DNA from: Erythrobacter mangrovi
GTDB taxonomy: Bacteria > Pseudomonadota > Alphaproteobacteria > Sphingomonadales > Sphingomonadaceae
NCBI RefSeq assembly: GCF_013260645.1
Contig: NZ_CP053921.1
Coordinates: forward strand, 2,217,281-2,281,280
DNA length: 64,000 bases
Direction: 5' to 3'
The notes beneath the pieces are model-generated. The model was given only the letters and a program-made list of their open reading frames with translations, did not search any database and was not told the DNA's origin. Positions 10,722 to 20,013 of the stretch are shown here, piece after piece (within the stretch, counting starts at the first letter, position 1; every line of letters starts with the position of its first letter). The translations under genes were made by a program, and so were the position numbers.

Positions 10722-12788
10722 ATGCGCCGTACTATTAGTTCCAGCCGCGCCGCCGTTTCGGCGCTCGCACTTTCACTGACATTCCTTGCCGCGCCCTCCT
10801 TCGCCGATGAGCAGGGCAACAGCGCTGCCGGCGACGAGCATACGATCGTCGTGACCGGCCAGGCCAAAATCGGCGAATACGGGCTCGACCTGACGGCCGG
10901 CGATCCTTCCGCGGATCCGGGCGACGACTTCGAGCGCTTTGCATCCGGCGCATGGATCGACCGCACCGAAATCCCCGGCGACCGTCCCTCGGTCGGTTCC
11001 TTCAACAATTTGCGCGAAGACGTGACCGAACAGGTCAATGGACTGATCACCGAAGCTCCGACAACCGCCCAGTACGGTGCACTGTACAAGACCTTCATGG
11101 ACGAAAAGGCGATCGAAAAGGCGGGCCTCGCGCCGCTCAAGCGCGATCTCGCCAAGGTCGATGCGATCCAGGACAAGGTCGCATTCGCCCGCTTCATGGG
11201 TTCGACCTATGACAAGTTCGGCGCGACGCTGTTCGGAACCGGGCCCTATGCGGATCCCGACGATCCGACGGTGAATTCGCTGTGGATGTTCTCGACCGGC
11301 CTCGGTCTTCCCGAGAAGGACTATTATTTCAGCGACAAGTTCTCGGCCCAGCGCGGCGCCTATCTGGACTATCTCGAGCGCACCTTCCGCGCAATCGGCG
11401 TGGCCAATCCGCGCGAAGCCGCGAGCCGCGTCTTCACCTTCGAGACCTACATTGCCGAGCTCAACTGGGACGTAGAACAGAAACGCGATATCGCCGCCAT
11501 CAACAACCCGATGTCGAGCGAGGAACTCGCCGCCTATGCCCCGGGGATCGACTGGGATGCCTTCTTCGAAGGCAACAACGTTCCCCCGCAGAAGCGCATC
11601 ATCGTAACCGATAATACCGCAGTGAAGGCGATCGCGGCACTCTATGGCAGCACCGATCTCGAAACACTCAAGCTGTGGCAAAAGGCGCAGGTCGCGCACC
11701 AGGCTTCACCCTATCTCAACAAGAAGATGGTCGACAGCCGGTTCGAGTTCACCAGCAAGCTTTCAGGCGTCAGCGAACAGCGCGCCCGCTGGAAGCGTGC
11801 GGTCGACCTGATCAACGGCCAGCTCGGCGAGCTGGTCGGCGAAGCCTACGTCGGCGAATACTTCCCGCGGATCGCCAAGACCCGGATGGACGAGCTGGTC
11901 GGCAACCTCAAGCTGGCCATGGCCGACCGTATTCGCGGCAACGATTGGATGAGCGAAGCGACCAAGACCGCCGCTCTCGAGAAGCTCGAGAAGATGGAGG
12001 TTATGGTCGGTTACCCCAAGGAGTTCCGCGACTATTCGGAGCTCCCGGTTAGCGAAACCAGCCTCTACGACAACATGGTCGCCGCGACCAAGTTCAACGC
12101 CGACTATGCGATGAGCGACCTCGGCGAGCCGGTAGATCGCAGCAAGTGGGGCATGAACCCGCAGACCGTGAACGCCTACAACGGCGGCCTCGAGAACAAG
12201 ATGGTCTTCCCGGCCGGCATCCTCCAGCCGCCCTTCTTCGACCCTTGGGCCGACCCGGCGGTGAACTATGGCGCGATCGGCGTGGTTATCGGCCACGAAA
12301 TCAGCCATGGCTTCGACGATCAGGGCCGCAAGATCGACGCCAACGGCGCGATCAAGGACTGGTGGACCGCTGAGGACAACGAGCGGTTCAAGGCCGAGTC
12401 CAAGAAGTTCGGCGACCAATACGCCAAGTTCGAGGTCGTCCCCGGCGCCTTCATCAACCCCGAGCTGACCATGGGCGAGAATATCGCGGACCTGGCCGGC
12501 GTGCTGGTGGCCTTTGACGCCTACCACAAGTCGCTGAACGGGCAGGAAGCTCCGGTGATCGACGGGCTGACCGGCGACCAGCGCTTCTTCCTCGCCTATG
12601 CGCAGGTATGGCGGGCCAAGGCGCGGGAAGACGCGCTGCGCAACCAGGTCACCACCGACCCGCACAGCCCGGCGCGCTACCGCACCATCGCCCCGCTGCG
12701 CAACGTCGACGCCTGGTACGAAGCTTTCGGCATCACTCCAGATGACGACATGTACATCGCGCCCGAGGACCGCGCACGGATTTGGTAA
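10722..12788 (+). CDS. M13 family (neprilysin-type) zinc metallopeptidase
   Basis: 688 residues, the normal length for M13 peptidases. ATG at 10722 (a TTG just before it is in frame but poorly placed) follows AGGGG. Signal peptide MRRTISSSRAAVSALALSLTFLAAPSFA, so it acts in the periplasm or outside. The zinc site is complete: HEISH at 525-529 (two His ligands and the catalytic Glu) and ENIAD with E586 as third ligand. The C-terminal NVDAWYEAFGI and SPARYR elements are typical of the family. It degrades oligopeptides. A strong hairpin follows the gene, so it is probably monocistronic. Confidence 0.95.
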   Translation: MRRTISSSRAAVSALALSLTFLAAPSFADEQGNSAAGDEHTIVVTGQAKIGEYGLDLTAGDPSADPGDDFERFASGAWIDRTEIPGDRPSVGSFNNLREDVTEQVNGLITEAPTTAQYGALYKTFMDEKAIEKAGLAPLKRDLAKVDAIQDKVAFARFMGSTYDKFGATLFGTGPYADPDDPTVNSLWMFSTGLGLPEKDYYFSDKFSAQRGAYLDYLERTFRAIGVANPREAASRVFTFETYIAELNWDVEQKRDIAAINNPMSSEELAAYAPGIDWDAFFEGNNVPPQKRIIVTDNTAVKAIAALYGSTDLETLKLWQKAQVAHQASPYLNKKMVDSRFEFTSKLSGVSEQRARWKRAVDLINGQLGELVGEAYVGEYFPRIAKTRMDELVGNLKLAMADRIRGNDWMSEATKTAALEKLEKMEVMVGYPKEFRDYSELPVSETSLYDNMVAATKFNADYAMSDLGEPVDRSKWGMNPQTVNAYNGGLENKMVFPAGILQPPFFDPWADPAVNYGAIGVVIGHEISHGFDDQGRKIDANGAIKDWWTAEDNERFKAESKKFGDQYAKFEVVPGAFINPELTMGENIADLAGVLVAFDAYHKSLNGQEAPVIDGLTGDQRFFLAYAQVWRAKAREDALRNQVTTDPHSPARYRTIAPLRNVDAWYEAFGITPDDDMYIAPEDRARIW

Positions 12789-12802
12789 TCCTGTAGTTGC
12801 AC

Positions 12803-12840
12803 AAGTAGCGAGCGGTGCCTGGAGCACTCGCTCGCTACTT
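12803..12840. terminator. intrinsic-type hairpin after the M13 peptidase gene
   Basis: Perfect 12-bp arms AAGTAGCGAGCG / CGCTCGCTACTT with an inner GTGC/GCAC extension. It lies 15 bases after the peptidase stop and ends in CTACTTTACG. The short T-run on the plus strand supports termination of the peptidase transcript. Confidence 0.6.
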
Positions 12841-12919
12841 TACGCTCGAGAAAATTGTTAACGAATCCCACCTAACGTAGAATAAAGCCCTTTAATTCAG
12901 GGGATTTATTTCGCTGCAC

Positions 12920-14101
12920 GTGGAAACTTCCAGTCGCCTAAAACCCCGAGCATGCTCCGAACTTGCCTCAGCGGGCGAGGTCGATCCCCATGAAGTGCGC
13001 CGCGAGGCAGTACTGTCCATGCTTGAGAGGGAGCGGCACGCGTTGAGCGCAAGCCTGCTGGGCATAGCAATACTGACGGTCAGTATTGTCTCCATCCCGG
13101 CGCGGGGAATTCTCGGGTGGTTCCTCGCTGCCCGCGTTGCATCCTTCCTGTTCACCCGCTGGTCGGCCACGCGGCTCGAAGCCAAGCTGGACGCGCGTCG
13201 GCCGCTCGATCGTGCGGAGCAGGTTCTGTTCACATCCATGGCCGTCGCGGGTGCGACACTGGGGCTGCTGTTGTGGCCTGCCCCGCCCGGTGCACCGCTT
13301 GCAGCGATCGCGACGATCCATGTCGCCGTAATGTTGGTGATCACGCTGATCGCCGTCACGCTGGCGGCCTTCCCTGGACCACGCGACGCCATGCTCGCCA
13401 GTTTCTGGATCGTCACCTGCACCATCGTGCTTGCGCATCCGGCCAGGTTCGACCCGGTATTCGTGCTCGTCTCCACGGTATTCGTAGTGGGCGTGCGGGT
13501 CTATGCAGCCAATACCGGCGTCCATATCGTCTGCGCGGCGCGGACGCTGGTCGAGAATCGCAAGCTAGCGGAAGAGCTGGCTGAGGCCCTGGCCCATGCA
13601 GAGTTCCTCAGCTGGCGCGACCCGCTGACAGGCCTGTTCAACCGGCGCAGGCTGTTCGAGGAACGCCAGGCACGAACCAATGACGCGCCGCGCCACTTGC
13701 TTGCCGTCGATCTCGACCGCTTCAAATCCATCAACGACCAGTTCGGCCATGCGGTCGGCGACCACGTGCTGATCGCTGCCGCCGATGCCGTTCGTGAAGT
13801 CCTGGCTCGGCGGGCCGAGACGGGCGAGCATCAGGCCTACCGCCTCGGTGGCGAGGAATTCCTCGTGATCGTCGAGGGCGTCGATACAAGGATCGCGGAA
13901 GCCATGGCCGAGGAATTGCGCCACGCGATAGCCGCCATCGGTGGGCACCTAGAGACGCAGCAGCCCCTGTCGGTCACGGCTTCGATCGGCCTGACACAAT
14001 GGTGCATGGACGAAGAGCTCGACGACGCGCTGCTTCGTTCGGACATGGCTTGCTATGATGCCAAACGCCAGGGCCGCAACCTTGTCCGCTGCACCGCCTG
14101 A
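12920..14101 (+). CDS. membrane diguanylate cyclase (first of a tandem pair)
   Basis: 393 residues with GTG start. The ribosome binding site is weak, and ATG at 13019 is a possible alternative start. About five or six hydrophobic segments lie between residues 40 and 200, then a short coiled-coil linker (LVENRKLAEELAEALAHAEF) and a GGDEF domain starting at DPLTGLFNRR. The active-site loop is GGEEF (310-314), competent for c-di-GMP synthesis from two GTP. No RxxD inhibitory site was found at the usual distance. It is a clear paralog of the next gene in linker and catalytic domain. The input signal of the membrane part is unknown. Confidence 0.9.
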   Translation: METSSRLKPRACSELASAGEVDPHEVRREAVLSMLERERHALSASLLGIAILTVSIVSIPARGILGWFLAARVASFLFTRWSATRLEAKLDARRPLDRAEQVLFTSMAVAGATLGLLLWPAPPGAPLAAIATIHVAVMLVITLIAVTLAAFPGPRDAMLASFWIVTCTIVLAHPARFDPVFVLVSTVFVVGVRVYAANTGVHIVCAARTLVENRKLAEELAEALAHAEFLSWRDPLTGLFNRRRLFEERQARTNDAPRHLLAVDLDRFKSINDQFGHAVGDHVLIAAADAVREVLARRAETGEHQAYRLGGEEFLVIVEGVDTRIAEAMAEELRHAIAAIGGHLETQQPLSVTASIGLTQWCMDEELDDALLRSDMACYDAKRQGRNLVRCTA

Positions 14102-14288
14102 CAGCCTGCCATGCGGCGTCCGTGGAAGACCACAGCCACAAGGTTCAGGCCACACTCAAAGCGATGAAAAGCGGCAGAATCCGCCAAGACCAAGCCTGTT
14201 CCGTCTGGTGATACGATAGCGATTGCCCTATTTGAGTAGCCGTGGGGTTACCGTTATGACCTTGCATGGGCTGTGGGGGTCGTAGCGC

Positions 14289-15455
14289 ATGGATGCGCAG
14301 GATTGGTTCGGTTTCCCGGAACGGGACGAGGATTGGCAACGCGAAGCCTGGCGTGAGACCGTGCGCGCCGTTGTTGTTACCGAACAGCGCGCCTTCATCG
14401 CCAATGTCCTGGCCTGGTTGGGCATGTGCGTCGCGGCATGGTTCATGTCCAATCCTGCGGCATTCATTCTACCGCTGACCATGCGGCTGCTGGCGCTCTC
14501 AGGCTCTCGCCTGTCCTGGAACCACATTCGCCGCCGGCTCGATCGTGGCCAACCGCTCGAACCGGCCATGAAGATTCTGACGGTGATGCTGTTCTTCGGT
14601 GGGATGAGCTGGGCATTCCTGCTGATCCCCCTGATCGACGAGCCGGCAGCCCATCCCGCACGCATGGTGATCGGCGGGGGAACCCTGATTGCGGTCGCCA
14701 TGATTACCAGCATGATCGCGCCGCTGAGAACTGCGACAATTGCCTACGCCGGGGGTTTCGCCTTGACGATAGGCGCGGGGCTGCTCCTTGCCCCGGCAGA
14801 CCTGGCCCTGCCGGCCGCCGCAGGCTTGTCGATGCTGTTCACGGCCATCCTGATCTATGCCTTCGCCAATGCCCGCCAGCGCCAGTTCGCTGCCGACATG
14901 CTGGTGGAGAACCGCCGTCTCAGCGAAAGACTGACCGAGGCCCTCGCGCATTCGGAATTCATGGCGGTACACGACCCGCTGACGGGCCTGTTCAATCGCC
15001 GCGCCCTGTTCGAGCGCGGACTGGTCGATCGCGCCACCAACGATCGCGCGCACCTGCTCGTCGTCGACCTCGATCATTTCAAACAGCTCAACGACTCCTA
15101 TGGCCACGACATGGGCGACAAGGCGCTGATCGCCGCAGCGGCGCTGATGCGCGACGCACTGCGCGCCCATTCCCCGGGTGAACATTTCGCGGTCCGTCTG
15201 GGCGGCGAGGAATTCGGCGTCTTCCTCGACGAAGCGGATGAGGAGCGCACACTGCAATTTGCCGAAGATTTGCGCGAGGGGCTCGCCCGGCTCCATGACG
15301 AATTGGGGCTGCCCCAGGGTGCGACCAGCGCCTCCATCGGTGTGGCGCAGCACCTGCGCGGGGAAGCGGTCGCAACCAGCCTGCTCAGGGCCGACGCAGC
15401 GATGTATGACGCCAAGGCCGAGGGTCGCAATCGCGTTCGCCGCGAAGATCGCTGA
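14289..15455 (+). CDS. membrane diguanylate cyclase (second of a tandem pair)
   Basis: 388 residues. ATG at 14289 (MDAQDWFGFPERDEDW). The architecture repeats that of its upstream neighbour: about six membrane segments, linker LVENRRLSERLTEALAHSEF, then DPLTGLFNRR and GGEEF at 305-309. The N-terminal soluble leader differs between the two, so the copies may read different inputs. It ends 10 bases before thpR and is probably co-transcribed with it. Makes c-di-GMP at the inner membrane. Confidence 0.92.
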   Translation: MDAQDWFGFPERDEDWQREAWRETVRAVVVTEQRAFIANVLAWLGMCVAAWFMSNPAAFILPLTMRLLALSGSRLSWNHIRRRLDRGQPLEPAMKILTVMLFFGGMSWAFLLIPLIDEPAAHPARMVIGGGTLIAVAMITSMIAPLRTATIAYAGGFALTIGAGLLLAPADLALPAAAGLSMLFTAILIYAFANARQRQFAADMLVENRRLSERLTEALAHSEFMAVHDPLTGLFNRRALFERGLVDRATNDRAHLLVVDLDHFKQLNDSYGHDMGDKALIAAAALMRDALRAHSPGEHFAVRLGGEEFGVFLDEADEERTLQFAEDLREGLARLHDELGLPQGATSASIGVAQHLRGEAVATSLLRADAAMYDAKAEGRNRVRREDR

Positions 15456-15464
15456 CCTGTCGCC

Positions 15465-16010
15465 ATGCAACACCGGCTTTTCGTAGGATTGCGCCCACCA
15501 CCAGCGATCCGTGCGGCCCTGATCGGCGAAATGTATGGCGTCGACGGCGCACGGTGGCAGGACGATGCCCAGTTGCACCTGACCCTGCGCTATATCGGCG
15601 AAGTCGATGGCCGCACTGCCGAAGACCTCGCGCGGGAACTGGGCCGGATCACCGCCCCTGCATTCACGCTGCAGTTGCGTGGGACCGGTGCCTTCACGAA
15701 GAAGGATCAGCCGCACACACTATGGGCGGGAACCGGGGCCTGCGACGCGCTCGATCGCCTGCAGCACAAGGTCGAACGCGCCAGCCAGGCGGCCGGGATC
15801 GCGCAGGAACCGCGCAAGTTCGTCCCACATGTAACGCTTGCCCGGCTGAACTCGCGGAGCGGATCGCCGATCGCCTTCCTCCAGCGAACCGCAGGTCTGC
15901 AACTGGACGAATGGGCGGTCGAGGAGTTCACCCTGTTCGAAAGCCACCTGCGGCCCGAGGGATCGCTGTACGAACCCGTCATACGCTACGCGCTGGACGC
16001 CGCAGGGTAG
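15465..16010 (+). CDS. thpR: RNA 2',3'-cyclic phosphodiesterase
   Basis: 181 residues, typical for the 2H phosphoesterase family. Both HxTx motifs are present: HLTL (38-41) and HVTL (122-125). These form the active site that opens 2',3'-cyclic phosphates; the enzyme was historically described as a 2'-5' RNA ligase. It starts 10 bases after the second diguanylate cyclase, suggesting co-transcription. A role in RNA end processing is known for the family; a link to cyclic nucleotide signalling is only suggested by the neighbourhood. Confidence 0.93.
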   Translation: MQHRLFVGLRPPPAIRAALIGEMYGVDGARWQDDAQLHLTLRYIGEVDGRTAEDLARELGRITAPAFTLQLRGTGAFTKKDQPHTLWAGTGACDALDRLQHKVERASQAAGIAQEPRKFVPHVTLARLNSRSGSPIAFLQRTAGLQLDEWAVEEFTLFESHLRPEGSLYEPVIRYALDAAG

Positions 16011-16118
16011 GTTACCAGGGGTTGGCTTCGACGAACCGCCGACTCTCCCCGACCGAAAGCATTACCGGGCTTGCACATGCGCCCGTGATCCTTTCCATAC
16101 CTCGCCGTTTCATTGTGT

Positions 16119-16135
16119 GGGCGCAGACTGCGCCC
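16119..16135 (+). other. small hairpin in the leader of the M3 peptidase gene
   Basis: GGGCGCA-GAC-TGCGCCC, a perfect 7-bp stem, 21 bases before the M3 peptidase start and just ahead of its GGAGA ribosome binding site. It could be a transcript-start hairpin or the terminator of thpR; no T-run is present. Confidence 0.4.
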
Positions 16136-16156
16136 CTCTAAACGGATGGAGAGATC

Positions 16157-18334
16157 ATGAAGGCCCATATCCTGGCCACCGCCGCATGCCTGGCGCTCGC
16201 GCCCTTTGCCGCAGCTCCGGCGATGGCGCAATCGACCGACCGGGCGGCGCTCGAATGGGACGCACTCTATTTCGCCAACGATAGCACCCTGCCATTCCAC
16301 GCGCCCGATTTCACCAAAATCACGCCCGAAGTGATGGAAGTGGCGTTCGAGAAGGCGATGGCGATCCACAATGGCGAGATCGCAGCTATCAAGAACAATC
16401 CCGAAGCACCCAGCTTCGACAACACCATCGTAGCGCTCGAGACCTCGGGTCGCATGCTCAACCGCGTGGCAAGGGTGTTCTTCGCGCTGACCGGTGCGAA
16501 CACCAACGACGCGCTCGACGATATCCAGACGAGGATCAGCCCCAAGCTGACCACGCACGGCGATGCGATCACGCTCGACCCAGTGCTCTTCGCCCGCGTG
16601 AAGGCGGTCTATGACAATCGCGCGGCGATGACCATGACTCCCGAGGATGCTGCGCTGCTCGAGGATACCTATGAGGGGATGGTCCATGCCGGCGCGCTGC
16701 TGACCGCGGCGCAGCGCGAGCAGGTCAAGCAGCTCAACACCGAGCTTTCGAAGACCACCACCCAATTCGCCCAGACCGCGCGCTCGGCGATGTCGGACCA
16801 GCCGCTGATCGTCGACACGCGCGAAGAGCTGGCGGGCCTCTCGGACGCCGATATCAAGGCCGCCGCCGACCTTGCCGCGAGCAAGGGCCACCCCGGCAAG
16901 TTCGCGATCGCGCTGCAGAACACCACCCAGCAGCCGCTGCTGCCCAGCCTGACCAACCGCGCCACGCGCGAGAAGCTGTTCCAGCTTTCCTTCCACCGCG
17001 CCGATGGCCAGCGGGCCGTGGACACGCGCATGCTCGCGGCCAAGATCGCCAAGCTGCGCGCGGAGAAGGCGGCGCTGTTCGGCGCGCCCGACTGGGCGAC
17101 CTACGCGATGTGGGACCGCATGGCGGAAAAGCCCAAGACCGCGCTCGACTTCATGCAGCAGATGGTTCCCGCCCTCGCCGCCACGCAACGGCGCGAAGCT
17201 GCCATGCTCAACGAAGCGATCAAGGCCGATGGCGGCGACTATGAAGTCAAGCCGTGGGACTGGTATCGCTACGCCAACCGCATCAAGGCCGAACGCTACG
17301 ATCTCGACCAGGACAAGGTCATGGAATATTTCCAGATCGACCGCGTGCTGGAAGACGGCGTGTTCTACGCCGCGAACAAGCTCTACGGCCTGAGCTTCAA
17401 GAAGCGCTCCGACCTGCCCGTCTACCACCCGGATGTGAGCGTCTACACGGTCTATGACCGCGACGGTTCGGAACTGGGCCTGTTCTATTTCGATCCCTAC
17501 CAGCGCCCGTCCAAGCGCGGCGGTGCGTGGATGTCGAACTTCGTCGAGCAGAGCCACCTGTGGAACACCAAGCCGGTGATCTACAACGTGCTCAACATCT
17601 CCAAGGCAGCCGAAGGTGAAGTGCAACTGGTCAGCTTCGACAATGTCGAAACCATGTTCCACGAATTCGGCCACGCACTGCACGGCTTCTTCGCCGACCA
17701 GCGCTATGAAAGCCTTTCGGGCACCGCCGTGGCGCGCGACTTCGTCGAATATCCAAGCCAGGTCAACGAGATCTGGGCGACCTGGCCCGAAGTGCTGGCC
17801 AACTATGCCAAGCACTACAAGACGGGCGAGCGGATCCCGGCCGAGATGATCGAGAAGATCGAGGCTGCGGGCAAGTTCAACCAGGGCTACGATTTCGGCG
17901 AAACCGTGACCGCGGCATTGCTCGACATGAAGTGGGCCGCGCTGTCGAAGGAAGAGGCAGCAGCTATCGACACGCCCGAGAAGGTCGATGCCTTCGAACG
18001 CAAGGCACTGGGCGAACTCGGGCTGGAGATCGACCTGGTCCCGCCGCGTTACCGCACCACCTACTTCAACCACATCTTCTCCAGCCCGGCCGGTTATTCG
18101 GCAGGCTACTACAGCTATCTGTGGACGCAGATGCTCGACCAGGACAGCCGCAAGTGGTTCCGCGACAATGGCGGGCTGACGCGCGCCAACGGCGACCACT
18201 ATCGCGCCACCGTGCTGAGCCGCGGCGGGACGATGGATTACTTCGAGATGTTCCGCAATTTCGCGGGCCGTAACCCCGACGTCACCCCGATGCTCGAGGC
18301 CCGCGGGCTGACTGGTGGCGAGGGCGCCGAGTAA
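16157..18334 (+). CDS. dcp: M3 family peptidyl-dipeptidase (oligopeptidase)
   Basis: 725 residues. ATG at 16157, preceded by GGAGAG, and a signal peptide MKAHILATAACLALAPFAAAPAMA with cleavage near AMA-Q, so it is exported. The zinc motif HEFGH is at 502-506, with the family context NVETMFHEFGHALHGFF and the downstream E in PSQVNEIWA. Length and order fit Dcp, which removes C-terminal dipeptides. Its stop codon abuts the stop of convergent btuD with no spacer. The symbol is given by family; assignment to Dcp rather than a generic M3 oligopeptidase is likely but not certain. Confidence 0.92.
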   Translation: MKAHILATAACLALAPFAAAPAMAQSTDRAALEWDALYFANDSTLPFHAPDFTKITPEVMEVAFEKAMAIHNGEIAAIKNNPEAPSFDNTIVALETSGRMLNRVARVFFALTGANTNDALDDIQTRISPKLTTHGDAITLDPVLFARVKAVYDNRAAMTMTPEDAALLEDTYEGMVHAGALLTAAQREQVKQLNTELSKTTTQFAQTARSAMSDQPLIVDTREELAGLSDADIKAAADLAASKGHPGKFAIALQNTTQQPLLPSLTNRATREKLFQLSFHRADGQRAVDTRMLAAKIAKLRAEKAALFGAPDWATYAMWDRMAEKPKTALDFMQQMVPALAATQRREAAMLNEAIKADGGDYEVKPWDWYRYANRIKAERYDLDQDKVMEYFQIDRVLEDGVFYAANKLYGLSFKKRSDLPVYHPDVSVYTVYDRDGSELGLFYFDPYQRPSKRGGAWMSNFVEQSHLWNTKPVIYNVLNISKAAEGEVQLVSFDNVETMFHEFGHALHGFFADQRYESLSGTAVARDFVEYPSQVNEIWATWPEVLANYAKHYKTGERIPAEMIEKIEAAGKFNQGYDFGETVTAALLDMKWAALSKEEAAAIDTPEKVDAFERKALGELGLEIDLVPPRYRTTYFNHIFSSPAGYSAGYYSYLWTQMLDQDSRKWFRDNGGLTRANGDHYRATVLSRGGTMDYFEMFRNFAGRNPDVTPMLEARGLTGGEGAE

Positions 18335-19063
18335 TCAGCGAGTAATCAACGCCCGGTGGTGCGGTTCGCCGACCCACCAGGCCGCGACCTTCCAGACGCG
18401 CTCGATCACCTGTGGGTCGAGCGCGTTTTCGCATACCCCGTCGGCGGCAATGCCCCCGCGGTCGAGGACGACCACACGGTCGGCATGGTTCATCGCATGG
18501 GCCAGGTCGTGCAGGACGAGGACCACCCCTGCCCCCGCATCGGCTGCCGCACGCAGGTGGCGCAGCAGCGCCAACTGGTGCGCCAGGTCGAGCGCAGCGA
18601 GCGGCTCATCAGCCAGGATCCAGCACGGCTCCCCGGCAAGCACGCGGGCCAGCAGCACCCGCGCGGTTTCGCCGCCTGACAGCGATTGCGCACGGCGATC
18701 CGCCAGGCCCGCAATGTCGAGCGCCGCCAGCGCTACATCGACCGGTTCGGTGCGATTGTCGCCATGTGGCATGCGCCCCAGTGCAACGATGCTGCGCACG
18801 GGCACGTCCCACACGATCTCGTGGGCCTGCGGCAGGTAGCCCATCGCTTTCGCGCGCTCGCGCGGCAGCATTTCGGCCAAATTGGCCTCGCCGAGCATGA
18901 CGTGCCCTCTGTCGGGCTCCAGCAATCCCGCCAAGGCTTCGAGCAGCGTCGACTTGCCCGCACCATTCGGCCCGCAGATGGCGGTGATGGTGCCGGGCTC
19001 GAGCTCGAGTGAGACCTCGCGGAGCCGCTCGGAGACGGCCAGGTCGTGCGCCGACAGGATCAT
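18335..19063 (-). CDS. btuD: vitamin B12 ABC transporter ATP-binding protein
   Basis: 242 residues. ATG at 19063 overlaps the btuC stop (ATGA), which decides the start. Walker A GPNGAGKST (31-39), signature LSGGE (128-132), Walker B CWILADEP with D152/E153, and H-loop His185. It is the ATPase of an iron-siderophore/cobalamin type importer. The cobalamin assignment comes from the riboswitch and btuB/btuF in the same operon. It is the last gene of the operon; no terminator fits before the convergent dcp gene. Confidence 0.93.
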   Translation of the reverse strand: MILSAHDLAVSERLREVSLELEPGTITAICGPNGAGKSTLLEALAGLLEPDRGHVMLGEANLAEMLPRERAKAMGYLPQAHEIVWDVPVRSIVALGRMPHGDNRTEPVDVALAALDIAGLADRRAQSLSGGETARVLLARVLAGEPCWILADEPLAALDLAHQLALLRHLRAAADAGAGVVLVLHDLAHAMNHADRVVVLDRGGIAADGVCENALDPQVIERVWKVAAWWVGEPHHRALITR

Positions 19064-20013
19064 GCGAGCCCCCTGCGCATCCGCAACAAGAGCCACAGGA
19101 AGAAGGGCGCGCCGAGCAGGCTGAGCGCAATGCCCAGTCGCAACTCGGTCACGAGCGGCAGCACACGCACAACACTGTCGGCGACGAGCACCAGCAAGGC
19201 GCCGGCCAGCGCGCTTGGAATGAGTAATTGTGAGGGACGCCGATCGGTCAGCGGGCGCACCAGATGCGGGACGATCAATCCGACGAAACCGATGATCCCA
19301 GCCACAGCTACACTGGCCCCCACGGTCAGCCCGATCCCGGCGATCAGCAACCACAAGAGCCGATGTGGATCGACACCGAGCGAGCGGGCCACCGGCTCGC
19401 CCAAGGTCAGCGCGTCGAGCGCCTTCCCACTGCGCCACAGCAGTGCCACACCCACCGCCACGAGCGGTGCGGCAAGCCATACTTCACGCCAGCTGCGATC
19501 GGTCAGCGCGCCGTTGAGCCATGTCACGATCTCGCTCATGGCAAAGGCGTTGGGAGCCATGCTGATTGCGAGCGCCGTGAGCGCCCCGGCAAGGCTCGCG
19601 ACCATCAGCCCCGCAAGCGTGAACAGCGCGATACCGCCGGTGCGGCCCGCGATCGCGGCCAGCAATGCCATCGCTCCGCCCGCCCCGACCAGCGCGAATA
19701 GCGGGAGCAGGTAGGGCGAGGCCGCATAGCCGAACCACAGTGCGACCACCGCCCCCAGCGCCGCGCCCGGGGCGATACCGAAGAGGCCGGGATCGGCCAA
19801 CGGATTGCGCAGATAGCCCTGCATCGCCGCCCCACTGGCGCCCAGCCCCGCCCCAACCACGATCGCCAGCACGGCACGCGGCAAGCGCAGTTCGGCAAGG
19901 ATCAGCGCAGCATTGGGTGTGGTTGCCGGATCGAGCCAGACCCGGCCCGCCAGCAGTGAAAGCGGGATCGCCAGCGCCAGCAACAGCGCGAAGATCAGCG
20001 TGGCGCGGTTCAT
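19060..20013 (-). CDS. btuC: vitamin B12 ABC transporter permease
   Basis: 317 residues. ATG at 20013 overlaps the btuF stop (ATGA), choosing this start over an upstream one. It is a FecCD/BtuC-type permease with about ten hydrophobic helices. Family markers are LPRAVLAIVVGAGLGASGAAMQG with the following NPLADPGLFG, and the coupling region GEPVARSLGV. The C-terminal IPSALAGALLVLVAD is typical. It forms the inner-membrane channel with BtuD. Confidence 0.94.
   Translation of the reverse strand: MNRATLIFALLLALAIPLSLLAGRVWLDPATTPNAALILAELRLPRAVLAIVVGAGLGASGAAMQGYLRNPLADPGLFGIAPGAALGAVVALWFGYAASPYLLPLFALVGAGGAMALLAAIAGRTGGIALFTLAGLMVASLAGALTALAISMAPNAFAMSEIVTWLNGALTDRSWREVWLAAPLVAVGVALLWRSGKALDALTLGEPVARSLGVDPHRLLWLLIAGIGLTVGASVAVAGIIGFVGLIVPHLVRPLTDRRPSQLLIPSALAGALLVLVADSVVRVLPLVTELRLGIALSLLGAPFFLWLLLRMRRGLA

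Noticed and set aside
15986..18199. Open frame of 737 codons opposite the M3 peptidase gene
   Set aside because: Antisense to a complete zinc peptidase; no signal, domain or ribosome binding site.
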